Shown here: piece after piece, positions 1 through 9,117 of the stretch
How positions within the stretch are numbered: position 1 is the first letter of the stretch
Layout of the letters: each line of letters starts with the position of its first letter
Assembly: GCF_001514205.1 (NCBI RefSeq)
Contig: NZ_KQ948776.1
Coordinates: 1 to 64,000 of the forward strand
Source: Streptomyces griseoruber
GTDB lineage: Bacteria > Actinomycetota > Actinomycetes > Streptomycetales > Streptomycetaceae
Direction: 5' to 3'
Length of the DNA stretch: 64,000 nucleotides
Translations under genes and position numbers: made by a program
Notes under the pieces: generated by a model
Told to the model about the DNA's origin: nothing
Database searches by the model: none
What the model saw: only the letters and a program-made list of their open reading frames with translations

Positions 1-330
1 TGCCCGAGAGAATCTCTCAGGTTTTCCTCCGGGCTTCCCTTCGGTCTTGCGTTTCCGACTCTATCAGATCTTTTCTCGATCCGATTTCCTCGGTGCTTTC
101 CAGGTTCCCGCTTTTGTTTCGCGGTTTCCTTTCCGGCGGTTCCGACTTTATCAGAAGTTCCGGGCCGGTCCGACCGGCGGTGGTTTTCCGATTCATCGGG
201 GGGCTTCTGCGGAATCAATGTTCCGAGTCGCCGATAGATTTTCGCTGCTGCCGACCGGATCACATCCAGTTCCAGGCAACTGTTCTAATCTACCTCCCCG
301 CGCTCTCCGTGTCAACGGCTTTTGCGGGAA
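1..330 (-). promoter_or_regulatory. rRNA operon leader and promoter region (16S gene expected just left of the window)
   Basis: Read on the minus strand, this AT-richer stretch matches my memory of the leader upstream of Streptomyces 16S rRNA genes. It has two copies of TCTGATARAGTCGGAA, then the run GCAAGACCGAAGGGAAG and AGGAAAACCTGAGAG near position 1. A textbook vegetative promoter is visible: -35 TTGACA (complement of 310-315), a 17-base spacer and -10 TAGATT (complement of 287-292). The TAAAGT and TAGAGT inside the two repeats could be further -10 elements, since Streptomyces rrn operons have multiple promoters. I see no protein gene here. The 16S gene itself lies outside the window. Confidence 0.8.
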
Positions 331-369
331 CGAGGAGGACACTAGCAGTTCAGCGGGGCGGTTCGCACA

Positions 370-1377
370 TCAGGCGGCTGTCGGCACGGTCGCGCTGCGC
401 TCGGCTGCCTCGACGTCGCCCGTGTCACCGGTGCGGGCCGCTCTGCCGCCGAGGACATAGACGTACCCGAGGAAGGCCAGCTCGGCGGCGACGCCGATGG
501 TGATGCGGGCCCAGGTGGGCAGGTCCGAAGGGGTGACGAAGCCTTCGATGGCGCCCGAGACGAAGAGGACCAGGGCGAGGCCGATCGCCATGGCGATCGC
601 GGCTCTGCCTTCTTCGGCGAGTGCCGTGCGCCGGGAGCGCGGGCCGGGGTCGATGACGGTCCAGCCGAGGCGGAGGCCGGTGCCGGCGGCGACGAAGACC
701 GCTGTCAGTTCGAGGAGGCCGTGCGGGAGCACCAGGCCGAGGAACGTGTCGAGCCGGCCTGCCGAGGACATGAGGCCGACGCCGATGCCGAGGTTGAGCA
801 TGTTCTGGAAGAGGATCCAGAGCACCGGAAGTCCCAGGAAGACGCCCAGGACCAGGCACATCGCGGCGGCCTGGGCGTTGTTCGTCCACACCTGGGCGGC
901 GAACGAGGCGGCCGGGTGGCTGGAGTAGTAGGTCTCGTACTGGCCGCCGGGTCGGGTGAGCTCGCGCAGTTCGTCGGGGGCCGCTATGGAGGCCTGCACT
1001 TCCGGATGGGTGCCGATCCACCAGCCCAGGAGGGCGGCGACGGCGGTGGAGAGGAGGGCGGTGGGGATCCACCAATGGCGCGAGCGGTAGACAGCGGCGG
1101 GGAAGCCCTCGGTGAGGAAGCGGGTGACATCGCGCCAGGAGGCTCGGCGGGTTCCGACGACGGCGCTACGCGCGCGTGCCACGAGTTGGGTGAGCCGGCC
1201 GGTCAGCTGGGGGTCGGGGGCTATGGACTGGATCAGGGAGAGGTGGGTGGCGGTGCGCTGGTAGAGGGTGACGAGTTCGTCCGTCTCGGTGCCGGTGAGG
1301 CGGCGGCGTCGCCGTAGGAGGGCGTCGAGGCGGTCCCATTCGGCCCGGTGGGCGGAGACGAAGACGTCGAGGTCCAT
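370..1377 (-). CDS. Stage II sporulation protein M (SpoIIM)-family membrane protein
   Basis: 335 aa starting MDLDVFVSAHRAEW. The N-terminal ~100 residues are charged and helical, with the RRRRRLTGTETDEL segment typical of actinobacterial SpoIIM-like proteins. Several membrane segments follow, among them HWWIPTALLSTAVAALLGWW, NAQAAAMCLVLGVFLGLPV, a GLVLPHGLLELTAVFVAAG segment and a last helix near ITIGVAAELAFLGYVYVLGG. The HGLLEL motif is a hallmark of the family. In many actinobacteria this gene lies divergent from an RDD gene, as here. By family it is an integral membrane protein of unknown biochemical role; in Bacillus SpoIIM takes part in septal peptidoglycan hydrolysis during engulfment. 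Assignment is by motifs; function in a Streptomyces is inferred only. Confidence 0.85.
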   Translation of the reverse strand: MDLDVFVSAHRAEWDRLDALLRRRRRLTGTETDELVTLYQRTATHLSLIQSIAPDPQLTGRLTQLVARARSAVVGTRRASWRDVTRFLTEGFPAAVYRSRHWWIPTALLSTAVAALLGWWIGTHPEVQASIAAPDELRELTRPGGQYETYYSSHPAASFAAQVWTNNAQAAAMCLVLGVFLGLPVLWILFQNMLNLGIGVGLMSSAGRLDTFLGLVLPHGLLELTAVFVAAGTGLRLGWTVIDPGPRSRRTALAEEGRAAIAMAIGLALVLFVSGAIEGFVTPSDLPTWARITIGVAAELAFLGYVYVLGGRAARTGDTGDVEAAERSATVPTAA

Positions 1378-1506
1378 CGGTGTGCCTGCTCCTCGGCTGT
1401 GCGTCGGCTGCCGGTGGTGTGTGTCAGGTTGTCGTACTGCGGCGCGATGTGCGCTCAGCTTGGCAGACTGGCTGTTCCAGGGGCAGGTCGGGAAGGGGCG
1501 GCGGGC

Positions 1507-2508
1507 GTGAGTGAGCTGGTGACGGGTGAGGCGGTGGCGTTGGAGCTGCAGCCCGCCAGGCTGCCCAGCAGGGCGCTGGCCCTGTTGCTGGACCTGGTCG
1601 TGGTCCTGGTCGTCTATGTGGTCGTGAGTGTCGTTCTGGTGCTGTCCACGGCCTCGTGGGACGACGCGGCACAGACGGCGGTGTCGATCGCCACGTTCCT
1701 GCTGGTTCTGGTGGGCGGCCCGATCGCGGTGGAGACGCTCAGTCATGGGCGGTCGCTGGGGAAGACGGCGTGCGGGTTGCGTGTGGTGCGGGACGACGGT
1801 GGGCCGATCCGGTTCCGGCATGCGCTGGTGCGGGGTGCGCTCGGGCTGGTGGAGATTCTGCTGACGTTCGGCGTGGTGGCGTGTGTGGCGTCGCTGGTGT
1901 CGGCGCGGGGGCGGCGGCTCGGTGATGTGTTCGCCGGGACTCTGGTCGTGCGCGAGCGGGTGCCGGCGGCTCGGGGTGGTTTCGTGCCGCTTCCTCCGCC
2001 GTGGCTGGCCGGACGGTTCCAGGAGCTTGATCTTTCGGCGGTGCCGGACGGGTTGTGGTTGGCGATCCGCCAGTACCTGGGGCGCATGAACCAGTTGGAT
2101 CCGCAGGTGGGCTGGGCGATGGCGGGGCGGCTGGCGGGTGAGCTGGCCGAGCGGACCGGGGTGCCGGTGCCGCCGGGCGTGCCACCGGCCGCGTATCTGG
2201 CGGCGGTGGTGCAGGAGCGGCAGGTCCGGGAGGCGCGGCGGATGTTCGGGGGTGGTCCGGTCGGGGGTGGTCTTGTCGCGGGTGGGGCGGGTGTGGGTGG
2301 GGGCTTCAGCCCTGCTCCGCCGTCCGGTGCCCGGTCGCCGTACGGACCCCCGTCGTACGGGTCGGCTGCGGCTCATGGGCCCTCGTCTCCGAGCGGTTCC
2401 GCCGTGCCGGGGAACGCGTCGGGGGCGGATGGGCCGTCCGTGGTGGTGGAGGGTGCGGAGAGCGGTCGGGGTGAGGGGCGGGGTACCGGGTTCGTGCCGC
2501 CTGCGTAG
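1507..2508 (+). CDS. RDD family membrane protein
   Basis: 333 aa from GTG 1507, chosen because GGAAGGGG lies about 10 bases upstream and the protein then begins VSELVTGEAVALELQPARLP. The RDD domain fills residues 10 to ~170. Its Arg is in LPSRALALLLDLVV with the Asp in the first membrane helix; a second helix covers ATFLLVLVGGPIAVETLSHG, followed by GRSLGKTACGLRVV, and a third lies near ALGLVEILLTFGVVACVASL. The C-terminal ~130 residues are Gly/Pro/Ser-rich and probably disordered. RDD proteins are small multi-spanning membrane proteins of mostly unknown function. It is divergent from the SpoIIM-like gene with 129 bases between, which must hold both promoters. Confidence 0.85.
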   Translation: MSELVTGEAVALELQPARLPSRALALLLDLVVVLVVYVVVSVVLVLSTASWDDAAQTAVSIATFLLVLVGGPIAVETLSHGRSLGKTACGLRVVRDDGGPIRFRHALVRGALGLVEILLTFGVVACVASLVSARGRRLGDVFAGTLVVRERVPAARGGFVPLPPPWLAGRFQELDLSAVPDGLWLAIRQYLGRMNQLDPQVGWAMAGRLAGELAERTGVPVPPGVPPAAYLAAVVQERQVREARRMFGGGPVGGGLVAGGAGVGGGFSPAPPSGARSPYGPPSYGSAAAHGPSSPSGSAVPGNASGADGPSVVVEGAESGRGEGRGTGFVPPA

Positions 2509-2525
2509 GGGCTTGGGCGTCGGGT

Positions 2526-3140
2526 TCAGGTGAACGTCGAGGGGGGTGATTCGAGGTCCTCGAGTTCGATGCCGGGGGCTGCGAGAACGACGTCGCCGGC
2601 GATGTGCACGGTGTGCTGTTCGCCTGTGTCCAGGGCTGTGACCTGGTATTCGTCCACGGTCAGGGGGGCGTTGTCAGTGGCGTGTGTTTCGCTGTTCACG
2701 AGGGCCCAGGACTGGTCGACCGTGCGGGGAGCGAGGACCGGGTCGGTGAAGGCGACGAGGCGTACGCGGGTGGCCGCGGTGGAGGGGGTGAGGCGCAGGA
2801 GGCGGGTGGTGGCGACGAGGAACGCGGGTGAGGTGCCGGTGAAGGCGTGGGCGGGGGTGTTGCCTTCGGTGGCGTGGGTGCCGGTGGGGTCGGTGCGGAC
2901 CCAGGTGACGCCGTCCAGGGCGGCGCCGCGGACCTGCCAGCTGCTCGCGTGGAGTTCCAGGCGGAGGGGGCGGCCGAGGTCGTCGAGGGTGAGGTCGACG
3001 GAGCCGGTGTGTTCGCCGGTGGGGGTGGTCAGCTGGGAGACGTAGCGCCAGCCGGAGGGGCCGGGGGCGCAGTGGAAGTGTTCGTGCGCGAGGGGGGTGT
3101 GATCGTGGGGATCGTGGAGTGCATAGCGGCCGCGGGGCAT
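2526..3140 (-). CDS. Hypothetical protein, conserved-looking
   Basis: 204 aa starting MPRGRYALHDPHDHTPLAHE. I do not recognise a characterised family. There is no signal peptide or membrane helix. The composition suggests a soluble beta-rich protein: many short Val/Thr stretches and acidic turns such as GSVDLTLDDLGRPLRLELHA, the mid-region WVRTDPTGTHATEGNTPAHA and a C-terminal beta-like GDVVLAAPGIELEDL. A glycosyl hydrolase-like or putative glycolipid-binding beta-barrel is possible but not shown. It lies 152 bases downstream of ahcY on the same strand, beyond a strong terminator hairpin, so it probably has its own promoter. Confidence 0.7.
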   Translation of the reverse strand: MPRGRYALHDPHDHTPLAHEHFHCAPGPSGWRYVSQLTTPTGEHTGSVDLTLDDLGRPLRLELHASSWQVRGAALDGVTWVRTDPTGTHATEGNTPAHAFTGTSPAFLVATTRLLRLTPSTAATRVRLVAFTDPVLAPRTVDQSWALVNSETHATDNAPLTVDEYQVTALDTGEQHTVHIAGDVVLAAPGIELEDLESPPSTFT

Positions 3141-3205
3141 GGGGGTCCTGGGGGGTGACGGGTTGGTCGGGGCGCCGCGGCGGTCCGGCCGAGGGGCCGA
3201 AGGGG

Positions 3206-3236
3206 CAGGCCCCCGACACGGGGGTGCGGGGGCCTG
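3206..3236 (-). terminator. Terminator hairpin after ahcY
   Basis: Perfect 10-bp inverted repeat CAGGCCCCCG / CGGGGGCCTG with an 11-base loop, 57 bases past the ahcY stop codon. There is no T-run, as usual for Streptomyces. Confidence 0.75.
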
Positions 3237-3292
3237 TCTCTGAGGTACTGCTGCTCGCTGGTGCGGCTGCGGGCCGGGAGCCCGCTGCCGGA

Positions 3293-4750
<1,458 letters not shown>

Positions 4751-5027
4751 GGTGAGCTGCTCCTCGGTGGTTGGTTCGAGGTGTGGACAGGGCTGGTCTG
4801 CGCGGCGGCGGACACAGGGGTGCCCTGAAGGGGACACAGGCATGCCCGCGTGCGCGCAGCGCAGTCCGTCGGAGGCCCTCTCTCCCTCGGTCGGTCCGCT
4901 GCGGGACCGCCCGACCGCCATCAGCAGCGACGTCTGGCTCCGTTCCAAGCTACACCGGAGGTGGCGGGCGGCCCCAGTCCGTCTGCGAACAGATCGCGCC
5001 GTTCCGGGTCGGTGAGGGGGAAGGCCG
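4751..5027. other. Leader/upstream region of ahcY with a 9-bp direct repeat
   Basis: No gene seen. Two copies of GGACACAGG (4810-4818 and 4832-4840) lie 22 bases apart on one face of the helix, upstream of ahcY, and could be a binding site. I looked for the SAH riboswitch and the SAM riboswitches and found no convincing match. A CTGTCCACA near-match to the DnaA box lies on the minus strand at 4782-4790. Confidence 0.35.
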
Positions 5028-5057
5028 CAGGGCCCGCCGGTGGTGCGGCGGGCCCTG
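5028..5057 (-). terminator. Terminator hairpin after the CDF transporter gene
   Basis: Perfect 12-bp stem CAGGGCCCGCCG / CGGCGGGCCCTG with a 6-base loop, directly after the stop codon of the gene at 5079-6059. Confidence 0.75.
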
Positions 5058-5078
5058 TCGGGGAGGTGTCGGGGGTGG

Positions 5079-6059
5079 TCAGTGGTCGGCGGGGTGCCGG
5101 TCGGGGCCGCCGGGGGTGGCCTCGGGGTCGGCGCCCTTGGCGGCTTCGGCCTCGCTGTAGATGTCGGGTTCGAGGTAGATGACGCGGGCGATGGGGACGG
5201 CTTCGCGGATGCGGGCCTCGGCGGCGTCGATGGCGGTGGCGATCTGGGCCGCGGTGTCGTCGTGCCGGACGGCGATCTTGGCGGCGACGAGGAGTTCCTC
5301 GGGGCCGAGGTGGAGGGTGCGCATGTGGATGATGCCGGTGACGGTGTGGCCGTCGACGATGGCGGTCTCGATCTTCTTGACGTCTTCGAGGCCGGCGGAC
5401 TCGCCGAGGAGGAGGGACTTGGTCTCGGCGGCGAGGACGAGGGCGATGAGGACGAGGAGGACACCGATGCAGACGGTGCCGATGCCGTCCCAGACGCCGT
5501 CGCCGGTGAGGAGGGCGAGGCCGACGCCGCCGAGGGCGAGGATCAGGCCGATGAGGGCGCCGAAGTCCTCCAGGAGGACGACGGGCAGTTCGGGGGCCTT
5601 GGCGCGGCGGATGAACTGCGACCAGGACAGGGAGCCGCGGAGTTCGTTGGACTCCTTGATGGCGGTGCGGAAGGAGAAGCCCTCGGCGATTATCGCGAAG
5701 ACGAGGACGCCGACCGGCCAGTACCAGTGCTCGATCTCGTGGGGGTGCTGGATCTTCTCGTAGCCCTCGTAGATGGCGAACATGCCGCCGACGGAGAAGA
5801 GGACGATGGAGACGAGGAAGGCGTAGATGTAGCGCTCGCGGCCGTAGCCGAAGGGGTGCTGGGGGGTGGCTTCGCGCTGGGCCTTCTTGCCGCCGATGAG
5901 GAGGAGTGCCTGGTTGCCGGAGTCGGCGAGCGAGTGGACGCCTTCGGCGAGCATCGACGAGGAGCCGCTGAAGGCGAACGCCACGAATTTGGATGCCGCG
6001 ATGGCGAGGTTGGCGCCGAGTGCCGCCACGATCGCCCTGGTGCCGCCTGACGCGCTCAT
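5079..6059 (-). CDS. Cation diffusion facilitator (CDF) family metal transporter
   Basis: 326 aa, from ATG 6059. CDF proteins export divalent metals such as zinc across the cytoplasmic membrane by proton antiport. The first helices cover ~8-32; helix two carries the metal-binding HxxxD motif (HSLAD, His42/Asp46) followed by GNQALLLIGGK. Further helices lie near ERYIYAFLVSIVLFSVGGM, YWPVGVLVFAIIAEGF, LLEDFGALIGLILALGG and IGTVCIGVLLVLIALVLA. The fifth helix has EDFGA instead of the usual second HxxxD, as in the ZnT9-like branch of the family. A cytoplasmic C-terminal domain (~205-305) and an acidic tail follow. Metal specificity cannot be read from the sequence. Confidence 0.9.
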   Translation of the reverse strand: MSASGGTRAIVAALGANLAIAASKFVAFAFSGSSSMLAEGVHSLADSGNQALLLIGGKKAQREATPQHPFGYGRERYIYAFLVSIVLFSVGGMFAIYEGYEKIQHPHEIEHWYWPVGVLVFAIIAEGFSFRTAIKESNELRGSLSWSQFIRRAKAPELPVVLLEDFGALIGLILALGGVGLALLTGDGVWDGIGTVCIGVLLVLIALVLAAETKSLLLGESAGLEDVKKIETAIVDGHTVTGIIHMRTLHLGPEELLVAAKIAVRHDDTAAQIATAIDAAEARIREAVPIARVIYLEPDIYSEAEAAKGADPEATPGGPDRHPADH

Positions 6060-6199
6060 GTGTTCGCGTTGTCCCTTCGCCTCGCGTACGTGTCTCGTAC
6101 GTCCTGTTCGCCGTCCGGGGTCTCTTTGCCCGGCCTTTGCCGGTGGGTCATTGTTGCAGCCCTGTCCGGCGGCGGTTCGTCAGGTGTCCACCAGCCCGG

Positions 6200-7351
6200 T
6201 CAGACAATCACCGTGGCGCGGAAGAGGGTTCCGGCTCCGGACACCTCGGCCTTCTCGCCGGCGGGGACGAAGACCGCCTGGCCGGGGGCGAGTTCGTGTT
6301 CTCCGGTGCGTACCGTTCCGGCGGTGCAGAGGAGGATCTGCGGGGTCTCGCGGGTCAGGTCGTGGGGGTCGGAGCCCTCGGGGAGGACGTACCGGGAGAG
6401 GCGGAACTCGTCGATGGGGGTCTCGTAGACCTCTTCGCCGTCGGGGGAGGCCTCGGGGCGCAGGACGCCGGGGTCGCCGGGTTCGAAGCGGACGATGCGC
6501 AGGAGTTCGGGGACGTCGACGTGTTTGGGGGTGAGGCCGCAGCGCAGGACGTTGTCGGAGTTGGCCATGATCTCGACGCCGAGGCCGCTGAGGTAGGCGT
6601 GGGGGATGCCGGCGCCGAGGAAGAGGGCCTCGCCGGGCTGGAGCCGGACGTGGTTGAGGAGCATGGCGGCGATGACGCCGGGGTCGCCGGGGTAGTGGTG
6701 GGCGATGCCGGCGTAGGGGGCGTAGTCGCCGCCGAGGCGGTCGCAGGCGGCTGCGGCGGCCGTGACCGTGTGGGCCATGTCGTCGGGGTCGGCGGTGAGG
6801 ACCGCGGTGAGGACCTCGCGCAGGGCCGCCTCTTCGGGGTGGGCGTGCAGGAGGTCGACGTACGGCTTGAGGGAGTCGACGCCGAGGCCGTCGAGGAGGG
6901 CGGCTGCCCGGAGGGGGTGCCGGAAGCCGCACAGGCCGTCGAACTCGGTGAGGGCGCAGATCAGTTCGGGCTTGTGGTTGGCGTCCTTGTAGTTGCGGTG
7001 GGGGGCGTCCACGGGGATGCCGCGGCGCTCCTCGTCGTCGTAGCCCTCCTTGGCCTGGGCGAGGTCGGGGTGGACCTGGAGGGAGAGGGGGGCGCCGGCG
7101 GCGAGGAGCTTGAGGAGGAAGGGCAGACGGGGGCCGAACCGGGCCACCGCGCGGTCGCCGAGTTCGCGCTGCGGGTCGGTGTCGATCACCTCGACGAGGG
7201 TGCCGCGTTCGGTGCGGGAGGGGGCGCCGGGGTGGGCGCCCATCCACATCTCCGCCTGGGGTTCGCCGGTCGGCTCGGTGCCGAGGAGGTGCGGGATGGC
7301 GGTGGGGGAACCCCAGGCGTAGGGGCGGATGGTGTTGTCGAGGCGGTCCAT
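6200..7351 (-). CDS. manA: Mannose-6-phosphate isomerase, class I
   Basis: 383 aa starting MDRLDNTIRPYAWGSPTAIP. It interconverts fructose 6-phosphate and mannose 6-phosphate, the entry to GDP-mannose synthesis. Class I zinc-site motifs are present: SLQVHPDLAQAKEGY, then RNYKDANHKPELICAL and, further on, GIPHAYLSGLGVEIMANSDN followed by VLRCGLTPKHVDV. The cupin-like C-terminal part ends in LFRATVIV. The start is placed at ATG 7351 because the N-terminus then matches the family's MxxLxNxIxxYAWGS beginning; 22 upstream codons look like leader sequence. It is the third gene of manB-(Trm112)-SIS-manA, all on the minus strand. Confidence 0.95.
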   Translation of the reverse strand: MDRLDNTIRPYAWGSPTAIPHLLGTEPTGEPQAEMWMGAHPGAPSRTERGTLVEVIDTDPQRELGDRAVARFGPRLPFLLKLLAAGAPLSLQVHPDLAQAKEGYDDEERRGIPVDAPHRNYKDANHKPELICALTEFDGLCGFRHPLRAAALLDGLGVDSLKPYVDLLHAHPEEAALREVLTAVLTADPDDMAHTVTAAAAACDRLGGDYAPYAGIAHHYPGDPGVIAAMLLNHVRLQPGEALFLGAGIPHAYLSGLGVEIMANSDNVLRCGLTPKHVDVPELLRIVRFEPGDPGVLRPEASPDGEEVYETPIDEFRLSRYVLPEGSDPHDLTRETPQILLCTAGTVRTGEHELAPGQAVFVPAGEKAEVSGAGTLFRATVIV

Positions 7352-7435
7352 CGGGTTCTCTGCCTGTCTGTCCGGCGCTGCTTGTCTGGTCGTGCTGTGG
7401 TGGGGCCCGCGCGGCACGCGCGTGTGGGCCTCAGA

Positions 7436-8569
7436 TCAGGCCTGGGAGGCGAGCGCCAGGTAAACGGCGGCGAAATCCGTGGTGGCGATCAGTTCGGCGA
7501 GGGTGACGAGTTCGTCGCCGGGGTCGGGTTCGAGCTCGCTGATCGGGGTGTCGTGGCTGAGGGCCAGGTCGCGGGCGGAGGGGGCGGCGGTGAGGCCGCC
7601 GAGGGGGCGGTCGCGCAGGAGTACCACGCGCGCGTGCAGGGCGGGGGCTTCCTCGACGCGGTCACGGAAGAAGTCGTCGGGGTCGGCGCTGGCGGCGAGG
7701 GGGCCGGCGAGGAGGGCGCTGTGTTCGGCGAGCGCCTCGGGGAGCTCGGCGACGAGGGCGGGGCGGCCGGCGAGTTCGGCGAGGGCGGAGGCGAAGCGGC
7801 GGCCGGCGGGGCCCGCGGAGGCGCCTTCGGTCCAGATCACGGGGAGGGCGTCGGCGAGTTCGGCGGCCAGGGTCTTCGCCGGGTTGCTGTAGGTGGCGAT
7901 GGCGGGGCCGCAGCGTTCGGCGACCTGGTCGAGGCGGTCGGCGACCTTCTCGAGGGCGTCGGCGGGGGCGGAGAGGAGTGCGATGCGGTCGAGGAGCGCG
8001 AGGAGGGGGGTGAGCAGGGCCCACAGGACGCCGGGGGCGGAGGCTGCGGCGGGGGGCTGTTCGTCGTGTTCGTACGGGGCGGTCGCCATCGGTACGAAGA
8101 GGCCGTGCGCGGCGTCGGCGGCGTCGGTCAGGGGGGTGCGGGCGGGGGCCACGGCGACGACGGTGCAGCCTCGGCGGTAGGCCTGCTCGGCGAGGAGGGC
8201 GAGGCCGGGTTCGGTGCCGTCGGGGGTGGCGATGAGGAGGAGGTCGACGGAGCCGGCCCAGCCGGGGAGTTCCCAGCGCAGGGCGCCGGCGGCGGGGGCG
8301 ACGCCGCTGGGGGCGAGGCGGACGACGGGGCAGGCGGCGCCGGCCAGGGTGCCGAGGAGGTCGGCGACGCAGGTGGCGGCGGCGCCGGGGCCCGCGATGA
8401 GGATCGCGCGGGGGCGGCCGTCGGGCTTGAGGTCGTTCACCCCGGCTTCGGCGGCGTGGCGGGCGGCGGTGCGGACCCGGGCGCCGGCTTCGGCCGCGCC
8501 GCGCAGGAGGGCTCGGCGGTCGGCCTCGGCGAGGGCCTCCGGCGTGTCGAGCAGTGAGTCGTCGAGCAT
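7436..8569 (-). CDS. SIS-domain protein of the ManB-ManA cluster (TobH-like)
   Basis: 377 aa starting MLDDSLLDTPEALAEADRRA. An N-terminal sugar-isomerase (SIS) fold is suggested by RAILIAGPGAAATCVADLLG and by SVDLLLIATPDGTEPGLALL with CTVVAVAP. The C-terminal half resembles the C-terminal domain of bifunctional phosphoglucose/phosphomannose isomerases (PVIWTEGASAGPAGRRFASA, the HARVVLLRD region). In mycobacteria a homologue called TobH sits between manB and manA, as here. Isomerase or regulatory activity on mannose/glucose phosphates is plausible but the catalytic residues are not clearly conserved, so I infer an accessory role in GDP-mannose supply. A longer upstream extension to 8731 is Pro/Arg-rich and unlikely to be translated. 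Confidence 0.8.
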   Translation of the reverse strand: MLDDSLLDTPEALAEADRRALLRGAAEAGARVRTAARHAAEAGVNDLKPDGRPRAILIAGPGAAATCVADLLGTLAGAACPVVRLAPSGVAPAAGALRWELPGWAGSVDLLLIATPDGTEPGLALLAEQAYRRGCTVVAVAPARTPLTDAADAAHGLFVPMATAPYEHDEQPPAAASAPGVLWALLTPLLALLDRIALLSAPADALEKVADRLDQVAERCGPAIATYSNPAKTLAAELADALPVIWTEGASAGPAGRRFASALAELAGRPALVAELPEALAEHSALLAGPLAASADPDDFFRDRVEEAPALHARVVLLRDRPLGGLTAAPSARDLALSHDTPISELEPDPGDELVTLAELIATTDFAAVYLALASQA

Positions 8570-8740
8570 GGCGGGGGTCTCCGATCGCCGGGGGATCGTC
8601 GGGGTGCCGGGGGGTCTGGATACGCGGTGGTGCCGGTTGGGGCCGTGGTGCCGGGTGCGGCGGTGCCGGCGGCCCGGGCCGGGCGGCGCGGGTGGGCCGG
8701 CGTCGCGGGGCGTGGTCGCGCGGGGTGGCACGGCCTCGTG

Positions 8741-8911
8741 TTACGCGGGGCGGCGGGCCTCGTCGACGAGGAGGACGGGGATGCCGTCGCGGACCGGGTA
8801 CGCCAGACCGCAGTCCTGGCCGGTGCAGATCAGCTCCGCGTCCTGCTCCTTGAGGGGGGCGTGGCAGGCCGGGCAGGCGAGGATCTCCAGGAGGCCGGCT
8901 TCGAGCGGCAT
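8741..8911 (-). CDS. Trm112-like zinc-ribbon protein
   Basis: 56 aa, translated directly from the sequence because it is short: MPLEAGLLEILACPACHAPL through to VRDGIPVLLVDEARRPA. It has CPAC and a second CxxxxxC pair (CTGQDC), plus the YPVRDGIPVLL signature of the Trm112/UPF0434 family. In other organisms Trm112 proteins are partners that stabilise methyltransferases. The bacterial ones are small and their partners mostly unknown. It lies between manB and the SIS gene on the same strand, a conserved actinobacterial arrangement. Confidence 0.85.
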   Translation of the reverse strand: MPLEAGLLEILACPACHAPLKEQDAELICTGQDCGLAYPVRDGIPVLLVDEARRPA

Positions 8912-9117
8912 GAGGTGTCCCTTCGGGTGCGTGCGGGGGTGGCTGGATGTGCCTGGTCAGCGTACCGCCGGTGGGGGTGGGGTGGTGGGTGGTGTCGCCC
9001 CGCCGCCCTTGCCCGTCCCGCTCGCCGGGGGCTTCGCCGCCGTCCCCTGGGGCGGTGTCCCCGGGCACCCCGGGCGGGGCCGCGCGCCGCTCGGCCCGCG
9101 AGCCCCGCGGGGCGTCC

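Noticed and set aside
4751..5027. SAH or SAM riboswitch upstream of ahcY
   Set aside because: I compared the leader by eye with the known conserved cores and found no match; only a 9-bp direct repeat stands out.
4751..5464. Upstream extension of ahcY by ~238 codons
   Set aside because: The added sequence is Ser/Pro/Arg-rich, overlaps the CDF gene antisense and lies before a clear ribosome site at ATG 4750.
5993..8557. Long plus-strand open frame opposite manA and the SIS gene
   Set aside because: Composition is Gly/Val/Glu-rich and domain-free; the minus-strand genes have full family motifs.
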